From a bacterium (lineage in GTDB: Bacteria; Blakebacterota; Blakebacteria; Blakebacterales; Blakebacteraceae): a stretch of DNA of 16,572 nt. The number at the start of each line of letters is the position of its first letter. Positions within the stretch are counted from its first letter, which is position 1. This document shows positions 6,677-14,141 of the stretch, one piece after another. Location: positions 1-16,572 of the forward strand of contig JALGVQ010000037.1 in the NCBI GenBank assembly GCA_025774615.1, written 5' to 3'. Below the pieces are notes generated by a model, which was not told the origin of the DNA, did no database searches, and saw only the letters and a program-made list of their open reading frames with translations. Made by a program: the position numbers and the translations under genes.

Positions 6677-8401
6677 ATGCTTCACTCCCTGCATGTACAT
6701 GAATTCGCCGTCATCGAGGACGCCGAGATGCTCCTTGCTCCCTCTCTCACGGTCCTGACCGGCGAGACAGGTGCCGGAAAATCGGTCCTGATCGGCGCGC
6801 TGCAGCTACTTCTGGGTGATCGCGCATCGAGTGATCAGGTCCGGAGTGGTGCGGCACGTGCCTCGATAGAGGCGACCCTCTCTATTCCTCCAGACCACCC
6901 GGCCCGAGCGATACTCGATGAACGGGGGATCCCGCTCGAGGAAGACATGCTCATCATCCGCCGGGAGGTGGGCAGGGAGGGGCGCAGCCGCGCATTCATG
7001 AATGACACCGCCGTTACGGTAGCGGTTCTCAGGGAGGTCGGACAGGAGCTGATCGACCTGCACGGCCAGCATGAGCACCAGTCACTGCTCCGCCCATCGA
7101 ATCACCTGCTTCTGCTCGACGCGTTTGCCGGCCTCGATTCCGAGAGGGAGAGGTATGCGGTACTGCTTGGAGAATTCCATGCTGTACAGGGACAACTGGA
7201 TGCACTCAGGCGGCGGGAGTCTGAACTGGAGGATCGGAGGGAACTCCATGAGTTCCAGCTGAACGAGATAGACGCGGTGGATCCGCAGGAGGATGAAGAA
7301 GAGGCTCTCGGACGGGAAGTACAGATCCTGGATGGTGCCGAGAAGATCATGGGAGATCTCTCCCATTTCGTGTCATCTCTCTCTGTCGGTGATGCTCCAC
7401 TGGTCGATCAACTCCAGCAGCATCGGGAAAATCTCGAGGCTCTGTCGCGAATCGACGATTCTCTTGACGACACCACGAAACTGGTGGAGGAAGCGCTTCT
7501 CTCCCTCACGGAATCCATCCATACTGCTCAGAGGTATCTGGATGGTTTCGAATATGATCAGGAACGTCTCGCGACCGCGCGTGACCGGCTCACCGCGCTT
7601 ATTCAACTGGCGAAAAAATATGGCGGTTCGTATCAGGCCATGCTTACCAGACGGGAGGAGCTGCGCGATGCACTGCGGGAACAATCCCGGCAGGGTGAAG
7701 AGACGGCGGCGCTGAACAAGAGAGCCGGTGAGCTGAGAGATCAGATCACAGAGAAAGCCCTGATACTCCATGAGCAGAGGATGTCTGTTGTGGAGGACCT
7801 CCAGAAAAAGGTGGAGGCGGAGCTGGAGCACCTGGCGATGCCGGGAGCCCTGTTCGAGATCGCTGTCGAGCTGCGTGAGGATCGTGAAGGATTGATAGAA
7901 CTCCCTGATAGCATCCATTGTGAGGCAGGCCCGAATGGGATCGACCGGGTCGAATTCAGGTTGCGGACGAACCCGGGTAGTTCGGTCCTTCCCCTCCAGA
8001 AGGTCGCATCAGGTGGGGAGATGAGCAGAATTATGCTTGCGTTGAAGAGTGTCTTCGGCAAGGCTTCCCATATCCTTACGCTCGTGTTCGACGAGATCGA
8101 CAGCGGGATCGGGGGCGCCACGGCCAACCGGGTAGGCGATCGCCTCGAGAGACTTGCGGCAGAACGGCAGGTGGTAGTGATCACTCATCTGCCTCAGATC
8201 GCCCGCCGCGGAGGTCATCATCTGCTGGTCGAGAAGTCGGTGGAGCAGGGTGTGACCCGCGCACGGATCCATCACCTGGAGGGTGAGGAGAGAACCCGCG
8301 CGCTCGCGGTGCTGATGAGCGGAGAAGCGGAGAGCGAGACGGTGCTCGAGCATGCCCGCAAGCTCCTGCGGGACTCAGAGAGAGTGGACAACAGCTCATG
8401 A
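6677..8401 (+). CDS. recN: DNA repair protein RecN (SMC-like ATPase)
   Basis: 574 residues, close to the usual 550-570. RecN is a cytoplasmic SMC-like ATPase that tethers DNA ends and helps RecA-dependent double-strand break repair. The head domain is split. Walker A GETGAGKS lies at 29-36, and the ABC signature SGGEMSR (445-451) and Walker B LVFDE (469-473, followed by IDSGIGG) are at the other end. Between them, about residues 155-385 are rich in charged heptad-like sequence (RRRESELEDRRELHEFQLNE and similar), which fits the antiparallel coiled coil. ITHLPQIA (502-509) is the typical RecN switch region. recN is a LexA target in many bacteria, but I find no convincing LexA box here. The last codons overlap the pgsA start (ATGA). 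Confidence 0.96.
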   Translation: MLHSLHVHEFAVIEDAEMLLAPSLTVLTGETGAGKSVLIGALQLLLGDRASSDQVRSGAARASIEATLSIPPDHPARAILDERGIPLEEDMLIIRREVGREGRSRAFMNDTAVTVAVLREVGQELIDLHGQHEHQSLLRPSNHLLLLDAFAGLDSERERYAVLLGEFHAVQGQLDALRRRESELEDRRELHEFQLNEIDAVDPQEDEEEALGREVQILDGAEKIMGDLSHFVSSLSVGDAPLVDQLQQHRENLEALSRIDDSLDDTTKLVEEALLSLTESIHTAQRYLDGFEYDQERLATARDRLTALIQLAKKYGGSYQAMLTRREELRDALREQSRQGEETAALNKRAGELRDQITEKALILHEQRMSVVEDLQKKVEAELEHLAMPGALFEIAVELREDREGLIELPDSIHCEAGPNGIDRVEFRLRTNPGSSVLPLQKVASGGEMSRIMLALKSVFGKASHILTLVFDEIDSGIGGATANRVGDRLERLAAERQVVVITHLPQIARRGGHHLLVEKSVEQGVTRARIHHLEGEERTRALAVLMSGEAESETVLEHARKLLRDSERVDNSS

Positions 8402-9057
8402 AAGACGCGTTTGGAGAAACCCGTAACCTGCTGAAGGACACCGGGGAACGGAGACATCGGCGTCAGGAGATCCTTGAGAAGGAGCGGATCTATACTCTGG
8501 CGAACTTCCTCTCTTTCTCCCGCCTCCTTCTGATCCCCTTCGTGGTACTCTGCCTTGTGGCGAACACACCCGGATACAACCGGCTCGCCCTGGTGCTCCT
8601 GCTGCTGGCAGGATTAACCGACTACCTCGATGGCATCGCGGCCCGGCGCCGCAACGAGATCAGCCAGCTCGGAAAGATCCTTGATCCGGTAGCAGACAAA
8701 CTCTTTATCGGTGTGCTCGGCCTTGCGCTTGTATTCCTGCGCGGGCTTCCGCTCTGGTTCGTCACCCTGTTCGTCATCAGAGATATCCTCATCCTGACGG
8801 CGGCATACCTGCTCTTCCTGAACCGGGATATCGTGCTGACCAGCAACTGGATGGGAAAGGTGACAACCTTTGTTCTGCTGATGACACTCGTGGTATACAC
8901 CATCGACTGGAATCTGATGGAACTGCCGCTTGTGTACATCGCCGGAATTCTTGTGGTGACCAGCGGACTCATCTACTCGCAGAAATTCATACACATATTG
9001 AAGCAGATCAAACGCCGTTCCGACTCACAGGCCTCCCGGGAAGAGCCGACAGCGTGA
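8398..9057 (+). CDS. pgsA: CDP-alcohol phosphatidyltransferase, probably phosphatidylglycerophosphate synthase
   Basis: 219-residue inner-membrane enzyme with the complete CDP-alcohol phosphotransferase motif D75-x2-D78-G79-x2-A82-R83-x8-G92-x3-D96-x3-D100, and about five or six hydrophobic helices (for example 38-56, 62-75, 101-137, 150-167, 173-190). PgsA joins CDP-diacylglycerol and glycerol-3-phosphate on the way to phosphatidylglycerol and cardiolipin. The same family contains phosphatidylserine and cardiolipin synthases, so the acceptor is inferred from the overall pattern (N-terminal NFLSFSRLLLIPF). The ATG overlaps the recN stop in an ATGA junction, which supports this start, although it gives an unusually hydrophilic and charged 30-residue N-terminus. 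uvrC follows after 10 nt. Confidence 0.82.
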   Translation: MKDAFGETRNLLKDTGERRHRRQEILEKERIYTLANFLSFSRLLLIPFVVLCLVANTPGYNRLALVLLLLAGLTDYLDGIAARRRNEISQLGKILDPVADKLFIGVLGLALVFLRGLPLWFVTLFVIRDILILTAAYLLFLNRDIVLTSNWMGKVTTFVLLMTLVVYTIDWNLMELPLVYIAGILVVTSGLIYSQKFIHILKQIKRRSDSQASREEPTA

Positions 9058-9067
9058 CGGATTGAAT

Positions 9068-10894
9068 ATGGATCCGGGGAGCATCCTGAAGACTATTCCC
9101 CGGCGCATGGGCGTCTACTTCCTCAAGGATTCCGGCGATCGGATAATCTATATCGGCAAGGCAGTCGATCTCCGTTCCCGGGTCAGGTCTCATCTGACAC
9201 CCGGCCCCGGAAAATCCAAAGCCGCAAGGATGGCTGCCCGGACAGCGAGTGTGGACTACATCCCGTGCGAGACCGAGGTCGAAGCGCTCATCCTCGAGCA
9301 GAACCTGATCAAGGAGCACCGGCCCCGATACAACGTCGACCTGAAAGATGACAAGCGTTATCCATTCCTCAAACTCACCAGCGAACCCTACCCGCGACTA
9401 TTCAAGACCAGGGATGTGGAGGATGACGGCGCCACCTGGTTCGGCCCGTATACGAGTGTCGCGGCAATGGAGGGCATGCTCGAATCGATTCTCTCCATAT
9501 TCCCGCTCCGCACCTGTTCATACGACATTCCCTTCACCGACCCGGAAGCCAGGGAGTGCCTTGAGTATCATATCGGTCGTTGTGGAGCTCCCTGCATGCG
9601 ACGCGTCGACAGTGAACAGTACAGCCGGATGGTCGAGGAGGCCGCCCTCTTCCTGCGTGGACATACCGGCTCCCTGCTCGATCAGATGGAACGGGAGATG
9701 CTTGCGGCCGCCGAAGCGAGACAGTACGAGCATGCCCGCGTTCTGAGGGATCGCATCAGGGCGATCAGGCGGGCAACCCAGCGCCAGCGTGTGGTCTCCG
9801 AAAAACGGGTGGATTTCGACGTGGTCACTGATGCTGTCGAGGGGAACGATGGTGTCGGAGTGGTTTTTCAGGTGCGCGAAGGCACGCTGCTGCGAAGAGA
9901 GACCTATTCGCTCTCCATTCCTGCCGAAGTGGAGGAGGATTCCATCCTCTCAGATCTCCTGATACGCCACTATCTCCGGGCAAGTCATATTCCCCCCGTC
10001 GTCTATGTCCCGTTCCAGCCAGCAGACCGGGAACTTGTGGAGCAGGTGTTGTCACAGAGCAGGGGGAAACGGGTGCATCTGCGACTCGGTCGTTCAGGTG
10101 CCTCCGCTGAAGTTCTGGAGATGGCAACCACCGATGCCAGGCTCAGGCTGAGAGAGATGCAGGCAAGAAAAGCCTCGAAGAGCGACTTCGTTCCAAAGGG
10201 TATAGAGCTTCTCCAGCGGGAACTCGACCTTCCCCGTCCGCCAGTCACGATCGAGGCGATTGACGTGAGTCATCTGCAGGGGTCAGATGCCGTTGCCGCC
10301 CTCGTCAGTTTCAGGCGAGGTGCCCCGGTCAAGAGCGGTTACCGGAAGTTCCGACTCAAGCGGGCCGCCGGGGGTGATGATCCTGCCGGTATCGCCGAGG
10401 TGGTGGATCGTCATTACCGGAAGCTCCTGGCAGAGAAGGGGCCGGACGCTCTCCCCGACCTGCTGTTGATAGACGGCGGCGCGACCCAGCTCGAAGCCGC
10501 GGTCCGGGAGCTCGATGCTCTCGGGCTGGACAGGCAGACCCTGCCGGTGATCGGGCTGGCGAAACGACTCGAAGAAGTGTACCTGCCCGATACCGATGGT
10601 CCCCAGAGCCTCTCACGCGGATCGCCTGCACTCCGCCTGCTCCAGAGGGTCAGAGATGAGGTGCACCGGTTCGCGGTCGGATATCACCGGCAACGTAGAG
10701 CAGGACGGGTCAAGGCCACACTGCTCACCGAGGTACATGGAGTGGGACAGGAGCGGGCACATCAGCTGCTTGAACACTTCGGCAGTGTTACGCGCATGCT
10801 GCAATCGGGAGAGGAAGCCATCGCCAGGCTGGATGGATTCGGACCGGTACTGGCACGGAGGATCGTGGACGCGATGGGGAGCGGGGGAGAGTGA
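9068..10894 (+). CDS. uvrC: Excinuclease ABC subunit C
   Basis: 608-residue nuclease of nucleotide excision repair; with UvrAB it cuts on both sides of a DNA lesion. In order: the GIY-YIG domain (GVY 15-17, YIG 28-30, E77) for the 3' cut; a cysteine-rich segment C150, C164, C172, C176, spaced as in UvrC proteins reported to hold an Fe-S cluster; the UVR helix pair (about 206-238) that contacts UvrB; the RNase H-like domain (D399 in IDVSHLQG, D469 in LLIDGGATQ, H533) for the 5' cut; and a C-terminal helix-hairpin-helix pair (about 553-605). All domains look intact and the length is normal. ATG 9068 matches the family start. A TTG two codons earlier (9062) is possible, and neither has a good ribosome binding site. 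The stop overlaps the xerD start as TGATG. Confidence 0.96.
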   Translation: MDPGSILKTIPRRMGVYFLKDSGDRIIYIGKAVDLRSRVRSHLTPGPGKSKAARMAARTASVDYIPCETEVEALILEQNLIKEHRPRYNVDLKDDKRYPFLKLTSEPYPRLFKTRDVEDDGATWFGPYTSVAAMEGMLESILSIFPLRTCSYDIPFTDPEARECLEYHIGRCGAPCMRRVDSEQYSRMVEEAALFLRGHTGSLLDQMEREMLAAAEARQYEHARVLRDRIRAIRRATQRQRVVSEKRVDFDVVTDAVEGNDGVGVVFQVREGTLLRRETYSLSIPAEVEEDSILSDLLIRHYLRASHIPPVVYVPFQPADRELVEQVLSQSRGKRVHLRLGRSGASAEVLEMATTDARLRLREMQARKASKSDFVPKGIELLQRELDLPRPPVTIEAIDVSHLQGSDAVAALVSFRRGAPVKSGYRKFRLKRAAGGDDPAGIAEVVDRHYRKLLAEKGPDALPDLLLIDGGATQLEAAVRELDALGLDRQTLPVIGLAKRLEEVYLPDTDGPQSLSRGSPALRLLQRVRDEVHRFAVGYHRQRRAGRVKATLLTEVHGVGQERAHQLLEHFGSVTRMLQSGEEAIARLDGFGPVLARRIVDAMGSGGE

Positions 10895-11793
10895 TGGAGC
10901 GCGATACGGACGGCCTCGTCGGCCAGTTCCTCGACCACCTGGCAGTGGAACGGGACCTCTCCCCGAATACGGTTGAGGCGTACCGGCGCGACCTCGGAAA
11001 ATTCGCGACCTTCCTCACCGGGAAGGGGTTATCCGTTGATTCCGTCACGAGGAAAGATGTCGAGAAGTTCGTCGGGGCACTCAGGAAGGAGGGGCTGGGC
11101 TCACGAAGTGTCGTACGGGCACTCTCGGCACTGCGCACCTTCTACCGGTTCCTCTGCACGGAAGGATACTGCGATGCCGATCCTGCGGCCCGGATTGAGC
11201 GACCGGCGCTGTGGAAGAAACTCCCGGTTGTACTCGATTTCTTCGAGATCGAGGATCTTCTCGCTCAGCCTGATCTCACCTCCGATCTCGGCCTGCGCGA
11301 CAGGGCCATGCTCGAACTCGCGTATGCCGCAGGACTGCGCGTTTCGGAACTGCTTGCGGTGAGAATGCAGGATATCGATCCACCGGAAGGTCTGATCAGG
11401 GTCCACGGCAAGGGTCGGAAAGATCGCCTGGTCCCGATCGGAGCCGTCGCTCTCGACTATATCGATCGGTACCGTGGCGCGCCTCGACGACGACTGCTGA
11501 AGGATGACGGTATCGTCGATGTGCTCTTCCTCAATTTCCGCGGCGCTCCGCTGACCAGGATGGGTTTCTGGAAGCTCTTCCAGAAACATGTCGCCGCGGC
11601 CGGGATCGCAAAGAAATGCACTCCCCACACGCTTCGCCACTCATTCGCGACCCACCTTCTAGAGGGAGGAGCCGACCTGCGCGCAGTCCAGGAGATGCTG
11701 GGTCATGCTGATATCTCAACCACCCAGATATACACACGTGTCGACCGGACCTATCTGAAGGACATTCACCGGTCGTTCCATCCGAGAGGCTGA
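10894..11793 (+). CDS. xerD: XerD-like tyrosine site-specific recombinase
   Basis: 299 residues, almost the same length as E. coli XerD (298). Xer recombinases resolve chromosome dimers at dif during division. Residues 1-100 are the SAM-like core-binding domain (LSPNTVEAYRRDL). The catalytic domain has the full set R149 (AGLRVSELL), K173 (HGKGRKDRLVP), H245 and R248 (HTLRHSFATH), H271 (LGHADISTTQ) and nucleophile Y280. The C-terminus ends in HPRG as in XerD proteins. XerC cannot be excluded, and no dif site lies in the window. ATG 10894 is preferred over the GTG at 10891 because GGGGGAG lies about 4 nt upstream, and it overlaps the uvrC stop. Housekeeping context and lack of phage or integron genes argue against a mobile integrase. 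Confidence 0.88.
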   Translation: MERDTDGLVGQFLDHLAVERDLSPNTVEAYRRDLGKFATFLTGKGLSVDSVTRKDVEKFVGALRKEGLGSRSVVRALSALRTFYRFLCTEGYCDADPAARIERPALWKKLPVVLDFFEIEDLLAQPDLTSDLGLRDRAMLELAYAAGLRVSELLAVRMQDIDPPEGLIRVHGKGRKDRLVPIGAVALDYIDRYRGAPRRRLLKDDGIVDVLFLNFRGAPLTRMGFWKLFQKHVAAAGIAKKCTPHTLRHSFATHLLEGGADLRAVQEMLGHADISTTQIYTRVDRTYLKDIHRSFHPRG

Positions 11794-11796
11794 TCG

Positions 11797-13164
11797 GTGT
11801 CCGCAGACCCTTCAATCATCTGTCCTGATCACGGATCGGACCTGACATCTCTCCTGGAGGAGAGACTGCCTGCTGACGTAATCCGATGCATCAGAGCGGT
11901 ATGTGAATGTTCAGAACTAACCGGGATACCGGCCTGCCTGGTGGGCGGATCGGTCCGGGACCTGCTTCTGGGCAGGAGGGTCGTCGATCTTGACGTGGTG
12001 GTCGAAGGGGACGGGATCGCGTTCGCGCAGGAACTGGCGGGAATCGGGGAGCGGGAGTTGGTGCCGTACTCTCGATTCGGCACCGCGTTCGTGATGCTCC
12101 CGCCCGGGATCAAGGTCGACATCGCCACTGCGAGGCGTGAGAGCTACCCGGAACCGGGGTTGTTGCCCGAGGTCGAACCGGCAAGCCTGCATGAAGACCT
12201 GTTGAGGCGCGATTTCACGATCAACTCGATGGCGATCCGTCTCGGACCAACAGGGTTCGGGACGTTTATCGATCAGCACGGTGGGTGCGGTGACCTCCGT
12301 GCCGGTATCATCCGCGTCCTCCACGAGGGATCATTCCGTGACGACCCCACCAGGATATTGCGCGCGATCCGGTTCAGAGCCCGATTACGGTACACACTCG
12401 ATGTCTCGACGGTGGATCTGCTCGTTCAGTCGGTTGAATCGGGAATGCTCGATGAGGTCAGTCGCCAGAGGATACGGGAAGAGATTGTGGCTATCCTCAC
12501 TGAGGATGACGCTGCCGACTCGCTGGATACTCTCTCAGACATGGGTGTTTGGGACTCACTCTTCAAGTATGACCTTACTTTACCAGAAGAGGTGAAGGCT
12601 CTGTTCAGGAGGGGGGATGGCGCCCTGCAATGGTACCGGAGCCTTGCGCAGGAGCACGATTTTAATGAAGTCGAGAGATGGGTGGTCCGGTGGCTGTTAC
12701 TGGCCGGGGACAGTTCTGCGGACACATTCAGCCGGTTAAGCAATGATTTCCACATGGGGCAGGCAGTCTCACAGGCAGCCGGGGAGCGTGCCGAACGGTA
12801 TCCGCGAGCTCATACGATTCTTTTCGATGACAGCCACGTGGACAGCCATGGGAGCAGCCGGAGAACCGACAGCACTCTCTACTGGACACTTACTCTCCTC
12901 GGACCCGTATCGATCGTTCTGCTCGCGGGGGAGGGGAGTCAGGAAGTACGTACACTGCTGGAAGATTATTTCACCCGGTTGAAGGATATTGAGCCGTTTG
13001 TGGACGGGAACGACCTCAAGTCGATGCATCTGCCGGAAGGACCACGCATCGGCGAGATACTCAGAGAGGTGTTTTCCGCCCAGATAGACGGTGAGGTACG
13101 GAACCGTACAGAGGCTCTTGATCTGGCCCGGCATCTTGCCCGACCATCAGGGAAAGGCCGTTGA
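11797..13164 (+). CDS. cca: tRNA nucleotidyltransferase / poly(A) polymerase family protein (CCA- or A-adding enzyme)
   Basis: 455-residue class II nucleotidyltransferase. Motifs in order: GGSVRD (50-55), the metal-binding DLD (64-66), KVDIATARRE (106-115), RRDFTINSMA (137-146) and the neck motif DPTRILRAIRFRARL (183-197). This arrangement is that of enzymes adding all or part of the CCA end to tRNA. Some relatives add only A or C, or make poly(A), and the sequence alone does not settle which. The C-terminal part (about 405-450, GNDLKSM...G.IL..V) resembles the RNA-binding tail seen in the family. No HD phosphohydrolase, CBS or DHH domain is attached. The GTG start at 11797 has GAGAGG 7 nt upstream and lies 3 nt after the xerD stop, so coupled translation is likely. 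A partner enzyme elsewhere in the genome would indicate split CC/A addition. Confidence 0.88.
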   Translation: MSADPSIICPDHGSDLTSLLEERLPADVIRCIRAVCECSELTGIPACLVGGSVRDLLLGRRVVDLDVVVEGDGIAFAQELAGIGERELVPYSRFGTAFVMLPPGIKVDIATARRESYPEPGLLPEVEPASLHEDLLRRDFTINSMAIRLGPTGFGTFIDQHGGCGDLRAGIIRVLHEGSFRDDPTRILRAIRFRARLRYTLDVSTVDLLVQSVESGMLDEVSRQRIREEIVAILTEDDAADSLDTLSDMGVWDSLFKYDLTLPEEVKALFRRGDGALQWYRSLAQEHDFNEVERWVVRWLLLAGDSSADTFSRLSNDFHMGQAVSQAAGERAERYPRAHTILFDDSHVDSHGSSRRTDSTLYWTLTLLGPVSIVLLAGEGSQEVRTLLEDYFTRLKDIEPFVDGNDLKSMHLPEGPRIGEILREVFSAQIDGEVRNRTEALDLARHLARPSGKGR

Positions 13165-13195
13165 CGCCGCTCTTCGGTTTCTGCTGATTGAAAAT

Positions 13196-13858
13196 ATGAT
13201 ACGCGATCTCTCACAGATACCGATCATCCTGCCGCCCATTCTGCTGGCGCTCTCGTTTCACGAGATGGCACACGCCTGGGCAGCCAATCGGCTGGGAGAT
13301 CCCACTGCCCGACTCCAGGGCAGGTTATCGATGAATCCCCTGGTGCACCTGGATCCGATGGGCACCCTTGCCATCATTTTCTTTTACATCGGCTGGGCAA
13401 AGCCGGTTCCGGTCGACACGCGATACCTCAGCAATCCCCGCAGGGACATGTTCTGGATCGCCAGCGCGGGCCCTCTTTCAAACCTTGCCCAGGCAGCGGT
13501 ACTCGGCCTTCTGATCCGCCTGATCGGCAGAGAGATCGTGTACGGATCGCTGCTCACCTTCACCAGCGGAGCGCCCATGTCTCTGAACGAGAGCCTGCTG
13601 GCGATGCTCTGGTTCGGGTTTTTCATCAATATCGTTCTGGCATGGTTCAACCTGCTTCCCCTGCCGCCACTCGACGGCTCCAAGATCGTTCTGCGATTCC
13701 TCTCCCCTGAAGCAACAGTGGCCTATCTCCAGTTCGGAAGGTATGGGGTCTTCATCCTGCTCTTCATTGTTTTCGCCTTCCGTGACCTGTTCTGGGCCAT
13801 TCTGGGTACACCGGTGAATCTGACGGCGATCCTTTTCGGGGGTATTCCCGTCCTCTGA
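13196..13858 (+). CDS. M50 family (site-2-protease-like) membrane metalloprotease
   Basis: 220-residue polytopic inner-membrane zinc protease. HEMAH (H22, E23, H26) supplies two zinc ligands and the catalytic glutamate within the first helix. D160 in NLLPLPPLDG gives the third ligand. GDPTARLQGRLSMNPLVHLDPMGT (34-57) is typical of the small M50 group widespread in bacteria, without the PDZ domain of RseP. Five or six hydrophobic segments are seen. Physiological substrates of this group are mostly unknown. ATG 13196 puts the HExxH about 20 residues from the N-terminus as in the family. It has no evident Shine-Dalgarno; AGGGAAAGG at 13149-13157 is about 40 nt away. Upstream in-frame TTG codons would overlap cca and lack support. 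Confidence 0.87.
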   Translation: MIRDLSQIPIILPPILLALSFHEMAHAWAANRLGDPTARLQGRLSMNPLVHLDPMGTLAIIFFYIGWAKPVPVDTRYLSNPRRDMFWIASAGPLSNLAQAAVLGLLIRLIGREIVYGSLLTFTSGAPMSLNESLLAMLWFGFFINIVLAWFNLLPLPPLDGSKIVLRFLSPEATVAYLQFGRYGVFILLFIVFAFRDLFWAILGTPVNLTAILFGGIPVL

Positions 13859-13863
13859 ATGCT

Positions 13864-13893
13864 GTTACAATTGTCTGGATACACCTTTACACT
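13864..13893 (+). promoter_or_regulatory. Weak promoter candidate before the small ORF and pil genes
   Basis: GTTACA (13864-13869) and TACACT (13888-13893) each match four of six consensus bases with an 18-nt spacer. Transcription would start near 13900, close to the GAGGGG ribosome binding site (13898-13903), giving a very short leader. This is the only larger gap in the downstream half of the cluster, so a promoter here is reasonable but poorly supported. Confidence 0.22.
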
Positions 13894-13912
13894 CATAGAG
13901 GGGTACTAAGCA

Positions 13913-14119
13913 GTGGTACGACTTCGTCAGAGAGAGCGTTTCCGCGCAACGCGCAAGGAGCCCGAACAGGAGCTCACGGATGAGGACTCGCCTGACTCTG
14001 TGCGAATAGCATTCAGGAAAACGACACCAGTAGGTGATAAACGGATACGCCCCAGATCTGTCACATTCATGGTCGTGCTTTTTCTCATCGTGCTCATGGC
14101 GATACTCTTTCTCGGATAG
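13913..14119 (+). CDS. Small tail-anchored-type membrane protein, unknown function
   Basis: 68-residue protein that I do not recognise. The first 50 residues are highly charged, first basic (RLRQRERFRATRK), then acidic (EPEQELTDEDSPDS), then basic again. Residues about 51-67 (VTFMVVLFLIVLMAILFLG) form one transmembrane helix at the very C-terminus. By the positive-inside rule the N-terminus should be cytoplasmic. GTG 13913 has a good GAGGGG 9 nt upstream (13898-13903). Together with its place in a same-strand cluster, 54 nt after the M50 gene and 22 nt before pilB, this supports a real gene. It could be a pilus-motor accessory or a small membrane adaptor, but nothing in the sequence proves that. 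Confidence 0.65.
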   Translation: MVRLRQRERFRATRKEPEQELTDEDSPDSVRIAFRKTTPVGDKRIRPRSVTFMVVLFLIVLMAILFLG

Positions 14120-14141
14120 CGATTCGGAGAAGGGACAGGGG

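Noticed and set aside
11101-11640. 179-codon minus-strand open frame opposite the xerD-like gene
   Set aside because: Shadow of a complete tyrosine recombinase; no family resemblance and no ribosome binding site context.
10894-11793. Tyrosine recombinase as part of an integrated mobile element
   Set aside because: Length, catalytic residue positions and C-terminus match housekeeping XerD, and neighbours are core genes without attachment-site repeats or phage genes.
13859-13909. 16-codon ORF (ATG right after the M50 stop, TAA 3 nt before the next GTG), a possible leader peptide
   Set aside because: No ribosome binding site of its own, no repeated regulatory codons and no alternative hairpins; an open stretch this short is expected by chance.
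14034-14141. Extended pilB N-terminus from the ATG at 14034
   Set aside because: It overlaps the coding end of the small ORF, and the added residues do not resemble PilB; the family start is at 14142.
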